This document shows, one piece after another, positions 35,678 to 44,869 of a stretch of 47,295 nt of DNA. The notes under the pieces are model-generated. The model saw only the letters and a program-made list of their open reading frames with translations, did no database searches and was not told the origin of the DNA. The position numbers and the translations under genes were made by a program. Source of the stretch: Planctomycetota bacterium (GTDB taxonomy: Bacteria > Planctomycetota > Planctomycetia > Pirellulales > Lacipirellulaceae). Where the stretch lies: the NCBI GenBank assembly GCA_013152205.1, contig JAADGV010000063.1, positions 1-47,295 on the forward strand, written 5' to 3'. Each line of letters opens with the position of its first letter. The stretch's first letter is position 1.

Positions 35678-38545
35678 ATGATGAATTGTGAAACTTACAG
35701 ATATTTTCTTACTCTGATCTTGCTCGCTACGTTGGGATTGGGTGCCGCAGCTGATGCAATGGAACCCGAACCGCCAAGCCCTCCGCCAAACGAATGGGCA
35801 TTCGTCGACGCCCTATCCGCGCCACTTATCCGAGTGCCACACTGGAGCAGAGACAAAAAACGGCAGGGCGAGGCCAGTCTACAAGGCGGCGTACGCGTCG
35901 AGACCACCTTTCCCGACCCCGAGGGCATCCTCGAAACGGCCTACCAAGATCTCGATGCCTTCTTCGATCGCACAGGCATATCCACAAACGGTCCGTATCG
36001 AATCGTTACCGAAAAAATCCCGACGCAACGGTTCGAGACTTTCAAACTCACCATCACCGAGAACGAGTGCCGCATTCAAGCCAACGACACCGAAGGAATA
36101 CGGCGCGGCATCTTCTTTCTGCAAGACGAACTCATGCGTGCCGAAGGGCCGTTCCTCGCCATAGGAGAAAAACAGCGATCGCCATTTATCCACACGCGAA
36201 TCTCGCGATGCTTCTTCGGCCCAATCAAACGGCCGCCCAAGAACAAAGACGAGTTGCTCGACGACGTCGATTACTACCCGGGCGAATACCTCAACCGGCT
36301 GGCCCACGATGGTGTCAACGGTCTCTGGCTTACGATCGAGTTCAAGAACATCTGCAAGACCTCGTTGACTCAGTTTGTCGATCCCGACCGAGATCGACGC
36401 CTAGCCAAGCTTCGCAAAACCGTCGCCAAGTGTCGCCGCTATGGAATCAAAGTCTTTGTCTTCTGCATCGAGCCGCGTGCGATGTCTCGCGACAACCCTC
36501 TGCTAAAAGACCATCCCGAACTGGCAGGCGAAACGGCCAAAGGCCGCAGCTCGCTTTTCTGCCCGTTTTCTGAAGCCGCACAAACCTATCTCTACGAGGC
36601 AATGCACGATATCTTCTCCGAAGTCCCCAATCTGGGCGGCCTCATCGACATCAGCTTTGGCGAACGGGCAACCACCTGCCTCAGCGTGGCCGACGAGCAA
36701 TGGCAAGTGCCATGTCTCATCTGCGGCAAAAAACCACTCGGCGACATCCTCAATGCTTCTCTCTCTGCCATGCAACGGGGAATGCACGCCGCCAATCCAA
36801 ATGCCAAGCTGATTTCCTGGCTTTACGTACCAGAAAACGGCACCGGAGTGATCCGAGATTCAAAGTCTCTGATCGACATCGCGCGTCGCACGCCCCCTGG
36901 CGTGATCTGCCAATACAATTTCGAGTCGGGCGGAACCAAGATGCAGCTCGGCAAAGAACGACACGCCGGCGATTACTGGCTTTCGTACGTCGGCCCGAGC
37001 GACATCTTCAAAAACGTCGCTGCCGCAGTCGCCGAAGGCGGCGCTGAAATGGCCGCGAAACTTCAGGCCTGCAACTCCTTCGAAGTTTCGACTGTCCCCT
37101 ACGTCCCCGTGCCGAGCAAACTTTACCAAAAATATCGCGAGATGCGTCGGCTGGGCATCACCACCGTGATGCAATGTTGGTATATCGGCAACATGCCGTC
37201 AGTCATGAATTGGGCAGCGGCGAGCGAGTTGCCGTTCTCCTCCAAAGAACTCACCGAGGACGAATTCCTGTTAGAACTCGCACGCCGAGACTGGGGCCCC
37301 GGCCATGCCCCGTCCCTTGTGCGCGCCTGGCAGCTATTCGAGAAGGCCTACGACAATTACCCCCTGACAAACGCCTTTCAATACTACGGCCCCATGCACG
37401 ACGGCATCGTGTGGCCACTCTACCTAAAACCAGTCCACAAAAACCTGTCGCCAATCTGGAAGCTAGAGTTCCCGCCCAGCGGCGACCGCATCGGCGAGTG
37501 CTTTTCTGGGACGCATACGTTCGACGAAGCCCTAGAACTCTGCCGCCGTATGTCGGGCACCTGGCAGGAAGGATTAGAGATCCTTCAAAAAATAAAACCA
37601 CAGTACGCCAACGATCCCGCGCGTCTGCGAGACATCACCGTCGCCGAGGCGCTGGGCCTCCATTTTCGCTCGGGATACAACATCCTCCGCTTTTACAACC
37701 TGCGAGAGCGGCTGCTTTACGAAACTGAGGCTCCCCGAGAAGACCTCCTCAAACAGTTGCAGGAGATCGTCGAGGAGGAGATCGAAAATTCCACTACCAT
37801 GGCAACCTTGTGCGAGAGCAATCCGTTCCTCGGTTTTCAAGCCGAAGCAGAAGGCTACAAGTATTTTCCTGCCAAGCTCCGTTGGCGAGTCGGTTTGTTG
37901 CAAAATTTACTCAACACCGAACTAAAAGAAGCAGCTAGGGCCGTTGTCGCTGGCGAAAAAGTTTTCCCTGAACTTTCCGGCTTAACCGAAGGCCCCTTGC
38001 ATTACTCCTGCGAACAGGCGTCAGGCTCCCTCGCCTCAGACTGGCAAAACGAAGAAGCCTGGAGCGATCTGCCGCGTACCTCAGTAGACTCGAAAGAACA
38101 AGCTTGGTCGTGGCAAGCCGCCCACGACGACGGGTTCCTCTACGTCAACGTAGAATCCTCGCCGTCCGAGCAATGGCGGGCGGTCGACATCGCCGTCCAC
38201 GTCGAAGCAACGCACGTCTACCCACGCCGCATCTTCCGCGCAGACCTCCGCGGAAAACGCCCCATCCGAACGCGCTGGCTGGGCATCGAGCCTACCTGGG
38301 ACGCCAAAATGACCGAAGCCGACCTGCGCCAAACATTCCGACTACGCATCCCGCTCGACACCTTCGAAGGCGAAGCCGACCTGTCTCGCCCGATGCGATT
38401 CAATATCGAAGTCACCTTTGTCACCTACGACAAAAAGAAAGTGATCGTACGACGCTGGGTGCCACGCGCCGAACACCGCATCATGCGAAGGCTAGGCTAC
38501 GCCTGGGCCGACCCCGCCGAAATGGGCTGGCTACTACGACAATAA
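35678..38545 (+). CDS. Large secreted GH20-like glycosidase with CBM9-like tail
   Basis: The 955-residue protein has a signal peptide (residues 1-27, ending ADA). Residues 70-165 look like the small alpha/beta domain found before GH20/GH67/GH84 barrels (RIQANDTEGIRRGIFFLQDEL). Residues 170-600 should form a TIM barrel: WLTIEFKN, GIKVFVFCIEP, LIDISFGERATTC, a CxxC in VPCLICGKK, and ISWLYVPENG. The last 170 residues (NEEAWSDLP, then AAHDDGFLYVNVE) resemble a CBM9-like sugar-binding domain. No family number can be fixed by eye; the catalytic acid is perhaps E in SFGERATTC. GAAGGA precedes ATG 35678. It follows the HTTM pair by 19 bases and may be co-transcribed. It likely attacks a polysaccharide outside the cell. 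Confidence 0.8.
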   Translation: MMNCETYRYFLTLILLATLGLGAAADAMEPEPPSPPPNEWAFVDALSAPLIRVPHWSRDKKRQGEASLQGGVRVETTFPDPEGILETAYQDLDAFFDRTGISTNGPYRIVTEKIPTQRFETFKLTITENECRIQANDTEGIRRGIFFLQDELMRAEGPFLAIGEKQRSPFIHTRISRCFFGPIKRPPKNKDELLDDVDYYPGEYLNRLAHDGVNGLWLTIEFKNICKTSLTQFVDPDRDRRLAKLRKTVAKCRRYGIKVFVFCIEPRAMSRDNPLLKDHPELAGETAKGRSSLFCPFSEAAQTYLYEAMHDIFSEVPNLGGLIDISFGERATTCLSVADEQWQVPCLICGKKPLGDILNASLSAMQRGMHAANPNAKLISWLYVPENGTGVIRDSKSLIDIARRTPPGVICQYNFESGGTKMQLGKERHAGDYWLSYVGPSDIFKNVAAAVAEGGAEMAAKLQACNSFEVSTVPYVPVPSKLYQKYREMRRLGITTVMQCWYIGNMPSVMNWAAASELPFSSKELTEDEFLLELARRDWGPGHAPSLVRAWQLFEKAYDNYPLTNAFQYYGPMHDGIVWPLYLKPVHKNLSPIWKLEFPPSGDRIGECFSGTHTFDEALELCRRMSGTWQEGLEILQKIKPQYANDPARLRDITVAEALGLHFRSGYNILRFYNLRERLLYETEAPREDLLKQLQEIVEEEIENSTTMATLCESNPFLGFQAEAEGYKYFPAKLRWRVGLLQNLLNTELKEAARAVVAGEKVFPELSGLTEGPLHYSCEQASGSLASDWQNEEAWSDLPRTSVDSKEQAWSWQAAHDDGFLYVNVESSPSEQWRAVDIAVHVEATHVYPRRIFRADLRGKRPIRTRWLGIEPTWDAKMTEADLRQTFRLRIPLDTFEGEADLSRPMRFNIEVTFVTYDKKKVIVRRWVPRAEHRIMRRLGYAWADPAEMGWLLRQ

Positions 38546-38608
38546 AAACCGTTCGAGAAATTGGTATCGTCCAAAGAGTTGTGATAGCTCAGTATTTGTC
38601 AGTAGTTA

Positions 38609-38639
38609 TTTGACAATAGTCATTTGTCATTGAGAGGAA
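38609..38639. repeat. 31-bp dispersed repeat, copy B
   Basis: These bases are the exact reverse complement of 20189-20219. Their surroundings also share TAACTATTGAAAAAT with copy A, seen at 39026 here and 20221 there. The insertion of the larger repeat at 38739-38954 seems to have split this element. Confidence 0.8.
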
Positions 38640-38738
38640 GATGCGGTGGAGTCGGATGACAACTGACAAATTACAGTAGTTCCAAGTTAGGTGTGCCTGA
38701 TAGTACCGGACGCAAGCCCTTTACGCCAAAGGCGTTTC

Positions 38739-38954
38739 ACACCGTAGCCCAGGGTCGCCGCGCAGCGGCGCACCCTGGGTTGTGGGTCTCCGAAAACCTC
38801 AACCCTGAAAGGGTTGTACAATCATCGTACGATCAAAAAGAATCGCCTGGAAAACGTGATGTTTCAACTTATAGAACCCTTTCAGGGTTCTTTTATTTCT
38901 ACGAACGATTACCCAGGGTGGCGCGGCTTCGCCGCTTACCCTGGGCTACGGTGT
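38739..38954. repeat. Nested inverted-repeat complex
   Basis: The outer arms ACACCGTAGCCCAGGGT (38739-38755) and ACCCTGGGCTACGGTGT (38938-38954) are perfect 17-bp copies. Inside are CGCCGCGCAGCGGCG and two near-palindromes, AACCCTGAAAGGGTT (38801-38815) and AACCCTTTCAGGGTT (38875-38889), which also pair with each other. CCCAGGG...CCCTGGG links it to the hairpin at 12893. Nothing codes here; it lies 190 bases past the glycosidase gene. Confidence 0.8.
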
Positions 38955-39039
38955 ACAACCCCTTCGGGGTATTCGCCTTATGGCGAGTCGTCTGGTTGGA
39001 CCAGACTCGGAACTACTGACTGACAAATAACTATTGAAA

Positions 39040-39600
39040 AATCTCTCCCCCCCCTCGTTCAGCAGATACCTCAGACAACAAGTTGCCTGGGCCACCTCGC
39101 GTCCATCCTGTTAATCTGGTCAAAAAATTACCTGGCTACACCGGCAACAATCGTGTCAACAACATTTATTGGCCACTACCCAAAAAGGGGAAACGCCCGC
39201 CAGCCAAATTTTACAGTTGAAATTAGGCCACCACTTCTGAGACAATAGCGATTAGCTTTTAGCCGTTAGCGATCAGCTTTTTCGTCATTCGGATTTCGTC
39301 GAGATTCGGGCAACTCGGTACGAATCCGTGAACGGTTACAAAATCTTAAATCAACAATCTCACATCATTCAGGACAAAACCCCAGCCCCTAACCCCTATT
39401 TCCCCAGTCCCTAACCCCCAATATTGTCCACCTCAATCGAGCTACCCAGCAATTCGTGCCAAAACTAACCCTCGATACGCTGCCATAGCAGCACCAACCA
39501 ACACAATTTTGTCCAATAACGTCAACAAACCATGCCATAAATCAACAATCAAACATCATACATTTCACATCAACCATCAGGAGGATTGCAAAACACAGTT
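39040..39600. other. Gene-free stretch before asd
   Basis: I see no gene. There is a CATCCTGTTAATCTGGTC segment near 39105, related to a module of mosaic copies 1 and 4, a GCGATTAGC/TTAGCGATCAGC segment near 39250, and C-rich CCCCTAACCCC units near 39390. It looks like accumulated repeat fragments. Confidence 0.4.
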
Positions 39601-39607
39601 CCGTGCA

Positions 39608-39636
39608 TTGTGAGGCTGCTGCGAACCATTTATAAT
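39608..39636 (+). promoter_or_regulatory. Sigma-70-like promoter of asd-truA
   Basis: TTGTGA (39608-39613) and a perfect TATAAT (39631-39636) are 17 bases apart. The start would give a leader of about 100 bases before GTG 39747. It is the best promoter match I found in the window. Confidence 0.65.
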
Positions 39637-39746
39637 GCAGGATTGTCCGTACCGGAGGGCTGTGGTCGAGGACGGCGCAGCCCACCCAAAGCCGACTTGC
39701 TCGGCCTTCGTCCGTTTTTTGCATTTTTCCCCTTTGGAGTATTACT

Positions 39747-40760
39747 GTGTTTGAGTCGATTGCCATCGTTGGCGCTACTGGCGCCGTAGGACGTTTAATT
39801 CGGCAGCTTTTAGACGAACGCGATTTTCCTTACTCGAAAATCACGTTCCTAGCTTCGAAACGTTCAGCTGGCACGTCGATCGCATTCAAGGGAGAAGAGC
39901 ACGAAGTCAAGTTGCTGTGTCCCGAGGCGTTTGACGACCTCGACCTGGCGATCGGAAGCACCCCAGACGACGTGGCTGCCGAGTTTTGCCCATGGGCTGT
40001 TGAACGCGATTGCGTGGTTGTCGACGAAAGTGGCTACTGGCGGATGGACCCCAAGGTGCCGTTGGTCGTACCCGAGATCAATCCCGAAGCCGCCCTGAAT
40101 CATCAAGGCATTATTTCAAGCCCGAACTGCTCGACCACGCAAATGGTTTTGGCCATGAAGCCACTGCACGATGCAGGCAAGATTCGCCGCGTGATTGTCA
40201 GCACCTACCAAGCAACCAGCGGCGCAGGGGTGCAAGGCCAAGCCGACTTGATCGACGGCAGCCGATCCTTTCTAGAAAAGCAAGATTACGAATATCAAGC
40301 CTTTGCCCACCCGATTGCTTTTAATCTGATTCCACAGATCGGCTCGCACAAGGAAAAAGGCTACACCAGCGAAGAAATGAAGATGGTGTACGAGACACAA
40401 AAGATATTTGGCGACGATTCGATCAAAGTTTGCCCAACGTGTGTGCGTGTACCGGTCGAAAACTGCCACAGCGAGAGCATGTTGGTTGAGACCGAGAAGA
40501 AGATCAGCGCCGAGGAAGCGCGTGAATTGTTTGCTGCAACGCCCGGCATCAAGGTGATCGACGATCTGGAAGCAGGCCAATACCCCATGCCCGCCAATTG
40601 CAGCGACGACGATGGTGTCTTTATCGGACGCATCCGCGAAGACCTCTCTTGCGAAAATGGCTTGGCCTTTTGGTGCGTGAGCGACAACCTGCGAAAAGGT
40701 GCCTCAACCAATGCCGTGCAAATTGCCGAACTGCTAACGAAATCGCAAGCATCGGTTTAG
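39747..40760 (+). CDS. asd: Aspartate-semialdehyde dehydrogenase
   Basis: The 337-residue protein has the NADP motif GATGAVGRLI at residues 9-18. The catalytic Cys is in SSPNCSTTQM (about residue 130), and the substrate-binding segments QATSGAGVQGQ and RVPVENCHSES follow, with the catalytic His in the latter region. It reduces aspartyl phosphate to aspartate semialdehyde, on the route to lysine, threonine, methionine and cell-wall diaminopimelate. The start is GTG 39747, with GGAG eight bases upstream; no ATG lies before the nucleotide motif. A promoter matches at 39608, and truA follows 52 bases on, probably as one transcript. Confidence 0.95.
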   Translation: MFESIAIVGATGAVGRLIRQLLDERDFPYSKITFLASKRSAGTSIAFKGEEHEVKLLCPEAFDDLDLAIGSTPDDVAAEFCPWAVERDCVVVDESGYWRMDPKVPLVVPEINPEAALNHQGIISSPNCSTTQMVLAMKPLHDAGKIRRVIVSTYQATSGAGVQGQADLIDGSRSFLEKQDYEYQAFAHPIAFNLIPQIGSHKEKGYTSEEMKMVYETQKIFGDDSIKVCPTCVRVPVENCHSESMLVETEKKISAEEARELFAATPGIKVIDDLEAGQYPMPANCSDDDGVFIGRIREDLSCENGLAFWCVSDNLRKGASTNAVQIAELLTKSQASV

Positions 40761-40761
40761 G

Positions 40762-40788
40762 GAATTCGGATTGCGAAATTCCGAATTC
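40762..40788. repeat. Short inverted repeat between asd and truA
   Basis: GAATTCGGA (40762-40770) and TCCGAATTC (40780-40788) are perfect 9-bp arms with a 9-base loop that also contains GAAAT. It begins one base after the asd stop. It has no T-tract, so it may adjust the ratio of the two products rather than end the transcript. Confidence 0.6.
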
Positions 40789-40812
40789 GGAATGAAAACG
40801 ATTTGACGGCCT

Positions 40813-41559
40813 ATGGTTACTTACAAGCTCACCGTAGCGTACGACGGAACGGAATTCTGCGGGTGGCAGACGCAGCCGGGGCAGCGGACGGTGCAAGAAA
40901 CGGTTGAGGCGGCTTGGATGGCCATCACGGGCGAGCAAGTTCGGGTGACGTCCACCAGCCGGACCGATTCGGGCGTCCATGCCCGGAGGCAGGCCGTGGG
41001 TGTCGAAACAGCGAGCCAGTTGCCGGCAGCAAAGATACTCACCGGCCTAAACGCCAAACTGCCTGAGGACGTCTTGGTGGTGTCAATAGAAAATGCACCT
41101 ACAGGTTTTCACGCCACATACGATGCCATCGGCAAACGATACCGATACCAACTCCACAACGACCGTCGTCGACCGTTGTTCGATCTGCCGTATGTCTGGC
41201 ATGTCCCCCAACCATTGGACATCGAAGCCATGCAACGGGCTGCTCAAGCTTTGGTTGGAACACACGACTTTGCAAGTTTTCAGTCGGCCGGCTCCGAGCG
41301 AGAGTCAACCGTGCGGACGATTTTTTCCGTTGATATCTTACAGGGCAGGGGGGAAGACGCGGCACAGGTTTGGATCGAAGTCGAGGGGAATGGTTTTCTT
41401 TACAACATGGTGCGGATAATCGTCGGCACATTGGTCGACATCGGCATTGGCCGAAAACCAGAATCGTGGGCAGCCGAGGTACTAGCCGCCGTCGATCGCC
41501 GAGTGGCGGGGCAGACGGCACCACCCCAGGGATTATTTCTGCTGAACGTGAACTACTAG
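40813..41559 (+). CDS. truA: tRNA pseudouridine synthase TruA
   Basis: The 248-residue protein matches TruA length. The catalytic Asp lies in TSRTDSGVHARRQAV near residue 54, followed by RYRYQLHNDRRRPLF, FASFQSAGSERESTVRTI and the C-terminal FLYNMVRIIVGTLVDIG motif. It converts uridines 38-40 of the tRNA anticodon arm to pseudouridine in the cytoplasm. The gene follows asd on the same strand. Confidence 0.95.
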   Translation: MVTYKLTVAYDGTEFCGWQTQPGQRTVQETVEAAWMAITGEQVRVTSTSRTDSGVHARRQAVGVETASQLPAAKILTGLNAKLPEDVLVVSIENAPTGFHATYDAIGKRYRYQLHNDRRRPLFDLPYVWHVPQPLDIEAMQRAAQALVGTHDFASFQSAGSERESTVRTIFSVDILQGRGEDAAQVWIEVEGNGFLYNMVRIIVGTLVDIGIGRKPESWAAEVLAAVDRRVAGQTAPPQGLFLLNVNY

Positions 41560-41659
41560 AGTAATTCCTCAAAATATGCAGACGCTTTTCAGCGAAAAAA
41601 CTGCAACGAAACCATACATTATTGACTACATGTCAGAGCGACACGCTCTAGAGCGGCGG

Positions 41660-43891
41660 TCACGGTAAACTCAAAGCAACCCGAAAGCCCCCCTTGGTCG
41701 GCTCGGTGGCCTCTTGATGGGCACGACTTGCCGAGCGAATGTCGTGTGCTTTGGACAAGATACTTCCGCCCCGTTGTATCCGTTTGCTCCCCGTTTCCGA
41801 TCCCTTGGGGTCAACCTTGGGTCGCCGGTCGTAATAGCTAGCCTCGCCACCAAACCGATCGGCACACCATTCCGCCTCGTTGCCGTGCATATCGTAAAGC
41901 CCCCACGCGTTGGGCCGCTTTTTTGCAACCGGATGAAACACCCAATGACTGTTCTTCATATACCAAGCATACTCAATGAGCTGCGCTTGGTCGCTTCCAT
42001 GAGACCACGACGAAACGCTTCCTGCGCGGCAGGCATATTCCCATTGCGCTTCGGTCGGTAAAAAATAACGGGCCCCACCCTCAGACGTTTCGTTCAACCA
42101 ATCGCAATAGGCTTGTGCATCGTACCAAGTAAGATTGACAGCCGGGTGTTCATCGTAGAGCGGGTACCCGCCCATTTCCTTCCAGCTATAACGGCCCCGT
42201 TTCCAAACATCCTGCTCCTTGCCCCAGGCCGTCCCGCCCGGCAGCTCGGGCCTTGTCACATAACCGGTCGCTTCGACAAAGCTTCGGTATTGGGCAAGGG
42301 TCGTCTCGGTCTGGGCCAAATAATAGGGTTTGGAAATCGTCACTCGGTGCTGCGGAAACGAAAGGCTGCTAGTGCGGCTCTTATCCTGTCCCGTCTGGTC
42401 AGATCCCATCAAAAAATCGCCTGGCGGGATCAACAAAAACTTCATGCCGTCCGGCCCCAGTCGATGCAACGGAAGCCCAAGCCGTAGCGCTGCCTGCTTC
42501 TGCAACTGCGCGGGATCGACCGATGGCTGCGGTGCGTCCGGCGTTGTTACCGCCGCAGTTGCATAGCCGTCCTGGCCTGATCGCCCGTCCTCAGACTTGC
42601 CCCAGTAAAGTGCAGCCCCAAGTACAACCGTGCCAAGCACAGCCAGCGACAACACAAGACGACGGCTCCGTGAGGGCTTCTTCGCATTCAGATCTCTCGA
42701 TTCAAATGCATCAAGCGAGTCGATGACTTCCTCCATCGAAGCCGGTCGTTTGTCGGGCCGCTTGGCAACCATCCTTTGGAAAAGTCGGTCTAAATCTCGC
42801 GGAAAATCTGGGCACGTGTCGCGTATCGACGGAACCGGCGCCACCTGATGGGCAACCAACCGCTGGATCAACGGAAGATGATCGTAACAGGGTTTGCCGG
42901 TCAGCAAGAATTTCCAAGTGCATCCAAGCCCATAGATGTCGGCCAAATGGTTTACCTTGGCCGGTTCAACCGCCTGCTCGGGAGCCAGGTAATCGATGGT
43001 GCCCATCAACTGGCCGTCCGCCGTAAAGTTCGTATTCGGAGCCAGCTCGGCAGAACCACTCTGCGGCGAGTTGAGCAGGGGCGGGCGGTTGCCCAGCCGC
43101 GCCAATCCCACATCAAGCAGTTTGACTTCGTCGGAATGCGTGATCAGCAAATTCGCCGGCTTCACGTCTCGATGGACGAGTGATTGCCGATGAGCATGAG
43201 CCAAACCGAGTGCCGCTTGGCGAATGACCGAGATAGACTGGTCGACTGAAAGGGGCCCGGAGCGTAAAACTCGCTGATGCAAGTTCTCGCCATCGATCAA
43301 CTCCATTGCCAAGTAGAGCATCCCTTCATGCTCACCCGCATCGTAGGCTCGCACCACATTGGGATGCGACAGGCGAGCCGCCGCCTCGACTTCTCGTCGA
43401 AACCGCTTTTGAGAGACAGCACTGGCATCGTTTACTGAAAACACCTTGAGAGCGACCTGACGGTGCATCGGCAAATGGTTCGCCCGATAGACGGCGCCCA
43501 TCCCCCCAGCTCCGAGCAACGTCTCGATGACATAGTCGCCCAGCCGCGTCCCCGCTTCCAACTTCGACGCAACCGCATGGCGCTCTGTTTCAATCGCCGT
43601 TGAACGATTCCCCCCCGAAATCGTGCAAAGTTGATCGAGCCACTCTCGGCCAGGAGTCTCAAATCGCCCGGAGTAATCTTCGGCAGCAGGCGATTCACCC
43701 CGCATCTTTCGATAGTCAACTTCCAAAGCAACCAATTGAGGGACAACCGCTTGCAAAACCTCGCGGGAAATATCTTGCAGATAGTCCTCGATCCGCGGAG
43801 ACTCCTCAGCGAGCAGGGCCGACTCAAACCGATCGCACAGGCTATTCACCTGCCGCAGCGTGGCAAGATTGCTTGTCCGAGCTTGGATCAT
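41660..43891 (-). CDS. Membrane Ser/Thr kinase fused to an FGE-like domain
   Basis: From ATG 43891 the protein is 743 residues. Kinase motifs run from about 119 to 395: GAGGMGAVY, the Lys of VALKVF, E of the alpha-C region, HRDVKPANLL, and DVG in place of DFG. One membrane segment follows (LVLSLAVLGTVVLGAALYWG, about 411-431). The outer part, 482-743, is a SUMF1/FGE-like domain (FLLIPPGDFLMGSDQ, then VNLTWYDAQAYCDWLN, then LPTEAQWEYACRAG, then IQRGGSILSKAHDIRSASR). The catalytic FGE cysteines that follow RGGSFLC in active enzymes are missing here, so this domain probably senses a ligand instead. The gene overlaps the sigma factor gene by ATGA, so they are co-translated. Confidence 0.92.
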   Translation of the reverse strand: MIQARTSNLATLRQVNSLCDRFESALLAEESPRIEDYLQDISREVLQAVVPQLVALEVDYRKMRGESPAAEDYSGRFETPGREWLDQLCTISGGNRSTAIETERHAVASKLEAGTRLGDYVIETLLGAGGMGAVYRANHLPMHRQVALKVFSVNDASAVSQKRFRREVEAAARLSHPNVVRAYDAGEHEGMLYLAMELIDGENLHQRVLRSGPLSVDQSISVIRQAALGLAHAHRQSLVHRDVKPANLLITHSDEVKLLDVGLARLGNRPPLLNSPQSGSAELAPNTNFTADGQLMGTIDYLAPEQAVEPAKVNHLADIYGLGCTWKFLLTGKPCYDHLPLIQRLVAHQVAPVPSIRDTCPDFPRDLDRLFQRMVAKRPDKRPASMEEVIDSLDAFESRDLNAKKPSRSRRLVLSLAVLGTVVLGAALYWGKSEDGRSGQDGYATAAVTTPDAPQPSVDPAQLQKQAALRLGLPLHRLGPDGMKFLLIPPGDFLMGSDQTGQDKSRTSSLSFPQHRVTISKPYYLAQTETTLAQYRSFVEATGYVTRPELPGGTAWGKEQDVWKRGRYSWKEMGGYPLYDEHPAVNLTWYDAQAYCDWLNETSEGGARYFLPTEAQWEYACRAGSVSSWSHGSDQAQLIEYAWYMKNSHWVFHPVAKKRPNAWGLYDMHGNEAEWCADRFGGEASYYDRRPKVDPKGSETGSKRIQRGGSILSKAHDIRSASRAHQEATEPTKGGFRVALSLP

Positions 43892-44511
43892 TCTTCTGTC
43901 ACTTTCAGCCAGCAATCCTCGATCAACCGAATTTTTCGTTCGACCGTTCGCACAACACAGCCGAGCTTGTCGGCAATTTCTTGATTCGAGTAGCCTTCGA
44001 TTCGCAGTTGGACAATTTCCTCAAGCCGGTCGTCTCCCATTTGCCTTAGGTTATGTAGCAAACGTTGCAGTAAATCGTGTATTTCAATGGCCACCTCCGG
44101 CCGCGGTCCATCGGCCATCGAATTGAGTACGTCAACCGTTCGATCTAACATCGACAACCCCGGGGCGTCCCCAGCTTTCCCACCCCCTCGCTTTTGCCGC
44201 GTCTCATGGCGGATTGCGTCGACCGCTTTGCGCATTGTTAGAGCAATCAATAGAGGCCAAAGTCCCTTACGATCTTTCAGCGTAGGAAACCGGCCTTCGC
44301 GTACGCCCACGCAAAAACTCTTAAACGCACTCAGGGCCACATCTTCTTGGTCGATAAGCTGGTTGGACATCTTGCCAAGCCGCCGATCAGCCAATTCACA
44401 CATCAGGTGGTAATAGATACTCCACAGCCGGTCAGCTGCTTCCGACTGTCCATCTTTCAACGCGACAAGCAGATCGGTGATAGGCTCTTCAGATAAGTGT
44501 AAATCGGGCAT
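43888..44511 (-). CDS. ECF sigma factor, kinase-linked type
   Basis: The 207-residue protein has sigma region 2 (LWSIYYHLMCELADRRL, then DQEDVALSAFKSF) and region 4 (EIVQLRIEGYSNQEIADKLG, then RTVERKIRLIEDCWL with its helix-turn-helix). It lacks regions 1.1 and 3, as usual for extracytoplasmic function sigma factors. Planctomycete ECF factors of this kind are often linked to Ser/Thr kinases, and this one overlaps the kinase gene as ATGA. A kinase that phosphorylates the sigma factor is a known theme in the phylum, though not shown for this pair. The target genes are not evident in the window. Confidence 0.93.
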   Translation of the reverse strand: MPDLHLSEEPITDLLVALKDGQSEAADRLWSIYYHLMCELADRRLGKMSNQLIDQEDVALSAFKSFCVGVREGRFPTLKDRKGLWPLLIALTMRKAVDAIRHETRQKRGGGKAGDAPGLSMLDRTVDVLNSMADGPRPEVAIEIHDLLQRLLHNLRQMGDDRLEEIVQLRIEGYSNQEIADKLGCVVRTVERKIRLIEDCWLKVTEE

Positions 44512-44869
44512 CAGTACAACACGCCGGGGGAGATGGCTATCGGTCGCAGTATCGAGACGCGAGCAAGGCTGTCAATCAGGTGAGCCCCCCCACGCGAGTG
44601 AAATTTGAAGACCTCACCATCAGTCCATAGTAACTACGAGGCAAAAATCCAGCAAGCATGTCGCAGCCAGAGCACTTTTGACGGTTTTACTATTAGCAGA
44701 GCAAGACGGCTCATCTTTGGGGCAAGGTATCGGTGGCTCAGGGGTCACTGCTCCGTATTTTTCGACGCCCATGCTATGTACACACAGAACCCATGCGGGT
44801 GACCTGAGTGCATGATCCTATCCCCATTTTGCTCGATTCGAGCAGAAACCCAGCAGGAAGTTTGCCCCC
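44512..44869. other. Divergent intergenic region
   Basis: This 358-base gap separates the minus-strand sigma factor from the plus-strand secreted genes and must hold both promoters. I see no gene or repeat copy and no convincing promoter pair. Confidence 0.35.

Noticed and set aside
39380..39425. CCCCTAACCCC units resembling a telomere repeat
   Set aside because: Only a few irregular units are present in the middle of a chromosome segment; it is low-complexity intergenic DNA.
41660..43100. FGE-like domain as maturase for the two sulfatases
   Set aside because: The catalytic cysteines are absent and the domain is fused to a membrane kinase.
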